Assembly (NCBI GenBank): GCA_021399445.1
Contig: JAJTUQ010000002.1
Span: forward strand, 2,542,001-2,606,000
Reading direction: 5' to 3'
DNA length: 64,000 nucleotides
Source: Xylogone sp. PMI_703
Taxonomy: Eukaryota; Ascomycota; Leotiomycetes
Below the pieces are notes generated by a model. The model was not told the DNA's origin. It saw nothing but the letters and a program-made list of their open reading frames with translations, and made no database searches. A program made the position numbers and the translations under genes. Numbering within the stretch: the first letter of the stretch is position 1; each line of letters starts with the position of its first letter. Positions 58,849 to 64,000 of the stretch are shown here, piece by piece.

Positions 58849-59861
58849 CTAATCAATCGAACCATGTGCTGTCTCAGCATAGCAGAAAAGTATGGGAACC
58901 GCCTCCAAGCCCGGCACCTCCGGTATTCCATACCAATTCACGAAGCCCCCAATCTCCCCATTATGGAGACAGCTAAATTCAACTTCTTTACCGTAGATGC
59001 TGAATGCTTGAGTGCTAGAGCCGCCGTCCCCAGACACACCTGCTTGCTTCTTTTGAAGCCCAACAAGTCGTACCAACGGTGCACCACAATATCCCTCGCG
59101 AATCGCGGGTCTACCATTCGCAATGGCATCACTAGTTGCATATATGCCTTGTACTGATACTGCACATGTTCCTTGGGACGTAGTATGCTCGTTGTTTTTC
59201 AGTTCCGGATCCACTTTCCTAGCAACTCTTATACCTTTGCAGAGCATGCCCAGTGGTTGACCAGTTACGGGACTGTCCATCACATATACACCATTCATGC
59301 GCAATTCATCACTGTGCATAAGTCGGGCTGGTCCTTGAAACAGTCTTTCCCGAGTTCAACTTGGATTTCGTTGTCGAAGAAACTGATAGCTAGAGCATCG
59401 TCAAAGTACATGACCATCAGCCTGTGTAGTGTCTCAGCCTTCGGTATATGATATGGACGAATGTCATCCTCAAGGTCTTCATCCCCGACATTCAGTGCAA
59501 GACTCAGGTTCCCAAAGTCAGTGTTAAGCTCTGGGGGGAGGATAGCTTGGGGATCCGACAAAATCCAGATACTCAACAAGCCTGCAATGAGGAATGGCCG
59601 TTTAGTAGGTTCGGGCACCGAATCTGCACAATAGATAACGAGGTAAGGCAGGCGTTCTTCAAGGCTCCAGATCTGTGGATAGAGTGCTTTGAGGTATTCA
59701 CAGGTACTGCAAAAATTGGCCGTTTTAATTACTTTGTAACCACCTTGACCATCATCGCATGTGAATTCTTCAAATTGGAGCGAAGCCAAACCAGTACTGA
59801 GCAGTTCATTCTGTGTGAAAGAGGCTCTGGCTGTGTCTCCCGTATTGAAGAGGATGTTCCC
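58849..59861 (-). pseudogene. Frameshifted hypothetical protein gene
   Basis: A frame from about 59861 (no ATG; a TAG lies just upstream within a CTAG that could be a splice acceptor) to 59295 encodes NTGDTARASFTQNELLSTGL, then FCSTCEYLKALYPQIW, PFLIAGLLSIWILSDPQAIL and LVMYFDDALAISFFDN-like sequence. The next frame, from about 59355 to 58849, continues with RMNGVYVMDSPVTGQPLGML, RPAIREGYCGAPLVRLVG and GEIGGFVNWYGIPEV. Joined, the two halves read as one protein with a one-base frameshift near 59319-59355. GYCGAPL recalls the serine region of trypsin-like proteases, but no clear triad is visible. Either a recent pseudogene, a sequencing error or a misread spliced gene. The family is not recognised. 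Confidence 0.5.
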
Positions 59862-61042
59862 CTAGATGTTGGAACGGTAAATCTGCCCTGTAATATCATT
59901 TCCGTATTATTACGTTAGCAAAAGACTCTGAAAAGATATTTAGTGAAGAAGCAACTGGGAGAGGCCTTGATGAAAAGCAGGATGTCCTAAATAGACGAAA
60001 CCAGTTCATATCGAAATTATAACTCACATTACTCGCCTCTTAGCTTAAGATTAAATATTAGTTCCCGTTCAATGAATCATCTTCTACGTAACAATTACTA
60101 CAGTATTCTCTTATATACTAAGGGGGCCCTTGCGGGAATTCACCGGCTGAATTTTTATTGAATAATAACCATCACTACAGTGTTCTCTTCTATATACTGA
60201 AGAGGCCCTGAAAGAATTCACTACTTGAATTTTTATTCAATAGTAACAATCAAACACAGTTACCGCTATAATCTCTTCTGAAAAGAGGAATGTAAAGATG
60301 CCTTGGAATTGGTGAATTAGATTGCAAACGCTGATACATCCAAGTGAATTAGAGTTCTCTGTCTATATATTCTTCCAAGTATTGCTATAAATTAATATTT
60401 TCCTTGAATCAAAGCCTTCTACCAGATTTCCATCAACCAATCCATTTAAGATCTCTGCACATAATTTCGTCTTGTACGGAAGCTCTGAACAGCTCAGTCA
60501 TGAGTCAAAAGAAAAGGCTGGTCATTTGCTGCGTGGTACGTCGGGAGAGGTAATAGAACGGCTTAAAACACTCCAGGTGGATTTCTGCGCACAAGGGTCC
60601 TAATAACACATTTCAATGGACTGCGGGAGCCAGGAAAGGAGTATGAACATTAAGGAATCGCAACCCGAGACAGTAGAGAAGGGCAGTATGACGATTCAGA
60701 TTATGTATGTTGTAGCGCACAGCAGATTTCAGCCTGGAGCCATGCTGTGCGATGTCACAGGTGGAATGATCTCCGCGGGAATCCTACTTGAGAAAGGCGA
60801 TGAAAAGAGACAGACTTTACGGTGGCAATCCATTGCTAGCAAATTGACCTAAGAAGCCTGAATGTTGGGATCCAGTCACGTGTACTTAGCACTAGTCCCA
60901 ATCGGGGAAGAGGGAGTATACTACTCCTCCACCCCCGCACCCTCAATATATTCACCATGCAACTACCAAACCACCGATTCACCCGTACGTATACGTTACG
61001 TACTGTGAGTAGGTGGGAGAGTAGTAAACCTACACTGAAGGA
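59862..61042. other. AT-rich intergenic with tandem repeat
   Basis: Mostly low-GC DNA. A two-copy tandem repeat occupies about 60091-60244 (listed separately). A small plus-strand frame at 60616-60852 (78 codons) is not recognised. Confidence 0.5.
60091..60244. repeat. Imperfect tandem repeat, two units of about 77 bp
   Basis: Both units contain ACTACAG-T-TTCTCTT, then TATATACT-A, GGCCCT, GAATTCAC and TGAATTTTTATT-AATA in the same order. Unit 1 is about 60091-60166 and unit 2 about 60167-60244. They differ by scattered substitutions and a small indel, suggesting an old duplication. No coding potential. Confidence 0.7.
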
Positions 61043-61637
61043 ATGAGCAATTACGCGTCTAAAGAAGAGGTGTTAGACCTGGTGGCCAAAGTCAATCCAC
61101 TAAGACAAGGGCAGGTTGGAATTGCTTTTTCTACGTCTAGAAATTTCCCCGTTCGCCAGTCATGTGCTGGTTGTGGAATCGTTTGGCAAGACGGGTGATC
61201 TAGGTCACTTTCGAGGCGACACAGACATCGGATATGTGAGGTCTCGCATGGGAAATACAGATATTGCACTCGTGATCCTGAACGACGATACTCAGTTCTT
61301 AGACCAGTTCATTGATATCCCCGGCGGGCAAACTAAACTCTAACACGGTGATGACTTGAACGGAGATGAGATATACATGATTGATACTTTCATAACTGGC
61401 CGACAAAAACCTGACTCGTGGGGACAAGAGAATCATTCCCGCCGAAGATAAGCAAAAGCGGGTCGATCCGATTTTGAAAGGAAAACAGGTGTCGGAGTAT
61501 ATGAGTTTTCGCATCAATTACAGATACCATATTGAACTCGTAACGAGGCAGGCTGGAAGGTTGCGAAGGCGGGAGCTAGCCAAAAACACTCCAGCTTGGA
61601 GGACCCGTTCGTGGATTAGATCACCACTATTCATGTG
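61043..61637 (+). pseudogene. Degraded gene, possible paralogue of the 58.8-59.9 kb locus
   Basis: Three frames must be combined to read the region. MSNYASKEEVLDLVAKVNPL opens at 61043 and ends at a TGA. GDTDIGYVRSRMGNTDIALV continues in another frame to a TAA at 61341-61343, after which the same frame resumes with EIYMIDTFITGRQK. A third frame then reads RIIPAEDKQKRVDPILKGKQ and stays open to TGA 61635-61637. The block YMIDTFITGRQK, then VDPILK, resembles YVMDSPVTGQPL, then VDPELK, in the minus-strand locus at 58.8-59.9 kb, so the two may be diverged copies. Similarity was judged by eye only. The family is not recognised. Confidence 0.4.
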
Positions 61638-61678
61638 ATCCAAATCGACAAATGGGGTGTAGCCAGTCGGTTTTTAGT

Positions 61679-61777
61679 CTGTTGCAGGAGGGAGCGATAT
61701 GTGGCCATGTTGATGGATTACATAGAGAGCTGAGGCTACAGAAGAGCTATATACAAAAGGATTGGCTGGATGCCTAA
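61679..61777 (+). repeat. Dispersed repeat, coding tail shared with 54.6-55.4 kb locus
   Basis: LLQEGAICGHVDGLHRELRL followed by QKSYIQKDWLDA and TAA is closely similar in DNA and protein to LLQEEARCDHIDGLQREVRL at 55300-55360. The similarity extends past the matching TAG of the other copy. This supports a dispersed multi-copy family in this part of the genome. Confidence 0.6.
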
Positions 61778-64000
61778 GATCGTATGGTCTAGCAAAACCT
61801 GGTTATATTATAGTTAGCTGCAGCAAAATGAAAATGTTCTGGGCTATCCTAGATGTAACCACTTAGCGGTGCTCAATTCATGTACGCGGGTAGAGAGGTA
61901 TGAAGAACAATCAATAATCACACAGGAAAATATAAAATAAAACCAAACTTCGAGCCCAACATCCAAAGGAAAAAAACAGATCTATAAAATATACAGAGAA
62001 GAAGAAAAAATCTAGAGCAGCAAGAAGTTCAGCCCGGTGTCGAAACGCCTACATTTTTGTCGAATCGTCGAAGTTGTCGTCGTTTAACATATACACCCTA
62101 ATCGGTCCTCTCCAGAGATGGGTTTGACCTGACCAAGCTAGCCAACTACGGCCTTCCCATCTCCTTAGAAGATATGTCTGCTTATTTTGGATTATATAGT
62201 TATATATTCCACTTGTCTTTATTGAAAGAGCGAGGTTTTGATCTCTGGCCTAGCGACTCTTTTGAGGGATCGTTATTTACCTTGGCGTTTTTTTGTGGTT
62301 TGTGGGGGGAAGGGGGGGTTTATAGGTGTTCTTTCAGCCTGGAATTTAAGTGGGGGGTTTTTAAGCATTTTCAATGAAATTCTTTTAGCTGGTTACATGA
62401 CAGCTGAACGTTTATCTTGGAAAGTACTAATTGTTCGTCGTTTTGATTGCTTCCTGATAAGCAGATCTCCAGAACTGCAATTGAGTTAGACCCCCGTAAC
62501 AGTCTACACCAGCCACATCGGTTAGGCCTAATTAGCCTACCACAATCACAAGCATTACAGCACCGAAGAAGCGCCACAGCCGTTATCTTCAGTCCATATC
62601 GCCGGCGCCGGCGGCCGTACAGTAGCACAAGATCTTGGATCCCAGTCTCGATTCTGCGCCGTGGCTCTACCGTTATCTCTGTGCTACTTTCTACTTTCAG
62701 ATCCGTGTAGGTCCAAATAAGCTTCTTCTAATAATAATACTGAGGCTTTGAGGCTAGGTTGCGCATGCAAGAAAGGAGGTATTTGATCTGCATGAGGTTT
62801 CTAGTACATTGTGCGACGTGAGAAGTTGTGACAGAACGCTTCATGTGAGGGGTCTTGAGAGGTGGTAATGAATTGATGAGAGTGTTAATTAGGCTTGTAA
62901 TACCAGGGATTTCCATAGTTAGCATTTAAATTGTTTGTTTTCGTTCAGTTAGTGGATGTAGTAGGGAGTGACTGTTCTGTAGGATTTTCACGTGCTAGTA
63001 CAGAGTACCGGTTGGGCTGGAGCAATAATAGATGGTTATGAATGTTCACGTAAGAGAGTAAGACGGACGTATTCATAGCAGACACTACGCATTTTCAAGT
63101 ACAGTACTCCGAGCCTGTTAAATATATATTTTCATCGATAGTTGGGCGTTCGTACACATCCCTCGTTGCGGTAGATCTGGGAGTTCCGATACTTTTGGTA
63201 CCGACATCTCAAGACTTCCCACCTCCCATAACTGCCACAGAATGACCACACTCACCGCGATGAGGAAAGTCCGGAAAGAAGGAGTAAGCAAAGTTGCGTC
63301 TAGGCAAGCTTACCACGCGGCTTCGAACAAAGAGTAACGTGTCACATTCGTACCTCGATGCTTTCGATATCGGAGGAGCGGCTACCAGCGGCGAACTCAG
63401 CGCATGGTTGCAGCGGCCGCAGTAGTCACCGTGCAGCGCATATAATTAACTTTTACAGAGCTCACTGCCACATACGACCATAGACTGAGGAAAACTGGGC
63501 ATCCCGTCCGCTCTGCCATACATAAGCCTCAGATCGGAGGTCTAGTAGTTGGGTCGGTGACGACCAGCGAATCCCCTCTGTTGTATGTTTTTTATTTTTT
63601 ATTGTTCATCACCTCTGTTTTTACTTTTTTGTTTTTGCGGAGTACGGAGTATCATTGCGTTGTGGGGTTGGGATGCTTTGAGTAGCTCTTGCTGCAGTGC
63701 TACTATGTACCTTAGCAGATGTGGGAGGATTTTGATACAGAGCCACGTTGAGGAACTTCAGATTCTCTATGGACGACATTCCACCTGCAGAGCCTCAGGG
63801 GACAGTAAGCACGGCAGTTCCAGTAGATTGCTTCTACCGAGTCTCTTTGTTGCATAAGTGCTTTTCAATTATTAGACAGCGCTGTATATTGGGCTCCTGG
63901 GCTACCGTGTAGGGTTTGGGAGGTTTTGAGAGTGGATGTGAATTGTCATGTGCATGCCAGCCACAGGAGGTGTTATCCACCGTCGATGCAACTCACATGA
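61778..64000. other. Gene-free right flank
   Basis: About 2.2 kb with no recognised gene. A G-rich run (GGGGGGAAGGGGGGG) lies near 62306-62320 and a T-rich stretch near 63583-63635. Short frames near 62447-62710 and 63585-63857 look random. Confidence 0.45.

Noticed and set aside
59319..59355. Programmed -1 frameshift in the hypothetical gene
   Set aside because: No slippery heptamer is in the correct phase (the GGGAAAG run is out of register with the zero frame). Ordinary decay, a sequencing error or splicing is more likely.

Overview
This window is nuclear DNA of a filamentous ascomycete (Pezizomycotina), most likely a leotiomycete/Helotiales-type fungus. Spliceosomal introns are mostly 47-110 nt with GTA/GTG donors and CTAG/CAG acceptors. 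A tRNA-Ala gene carries a short anticodon-loop intron. The gene set is typically fungal: YCF1, CBF1, GID9, CAF1/POP2, NHX1, PBN1, BRE1, BDP1, a GH1 beta-glucosidase and a sucrose/H+ symporter. There are no operons, CRISPR arrays or prokaryotic signals. The class-level placement is inference from general character, not from a search.

Layout. Bases 1-4641 show no recognisable gene. From 4642 to 31571 lies a normal gene-dense stretch: a nine-exon vacuolar ABCC transporter (-), a bHLH factor of the Cbf1 type (-), GID9/FYV10 (+), a NIPA-type transporter (-), a WDR70-like WD40 protein (+), a DUF1766 protein (-), tRNA-Ala(AGC) (+), CAF1 deadenylase (-), complex I subunit B12/NDUFB3 (+), an epoxide-hydrolase-like alpha/beta hydrolase (-), NHX1 (-) and a GT25-like glycosyltransferase (-). 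An AT-rich, gene-poor 2.4 kb follows, with one decayed coding fragment. From 33965 to 47977 are a sucrose symporter (+), PBN1 (-), SARAF (+), BRE1 (-), BDP1 (+), a GH1 beta-glucosidase (+) and a GFA-domain protein (-). After a 2.6 kb empty stretch come an unknown coiled-coil protein (+), an SDR dehydrogenase (+), an Arl3/ARFRP1-type GTPase (+) and a compact beta-carbonic anhydrase (-) built from six small exons. The last 6 kb is accessory in character: broken coding remnants, dispersed and tandem repeats, and AT-rich DNA.

Splice models were built by hand from junction sequence and family expectation. For every multi-exon gene listed as a CDS the summed exon length is a multiple of three and the joined protein is continuous, which supports the models. 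Four head-to-head pairs with short shared promoters are present: NIPA/WDR70, CAF1/NDUFB3, PBN1/SARAF and BRE1/BDP1. Several tail-to-tail pairs also occur. The genes are mostly housekeeping and do not form an obvious pathway. I see no polyketide, NRPS or other secondary-metabolite core gene, and nothing I can defend as an undescribed biological system. The most interesting items are the broken gene family at 58.8-61.8 kb, the six-exon carbonic anhydrase, the foldback element at 26.1 kb and the decayed coding fragment at 32.2 kb.
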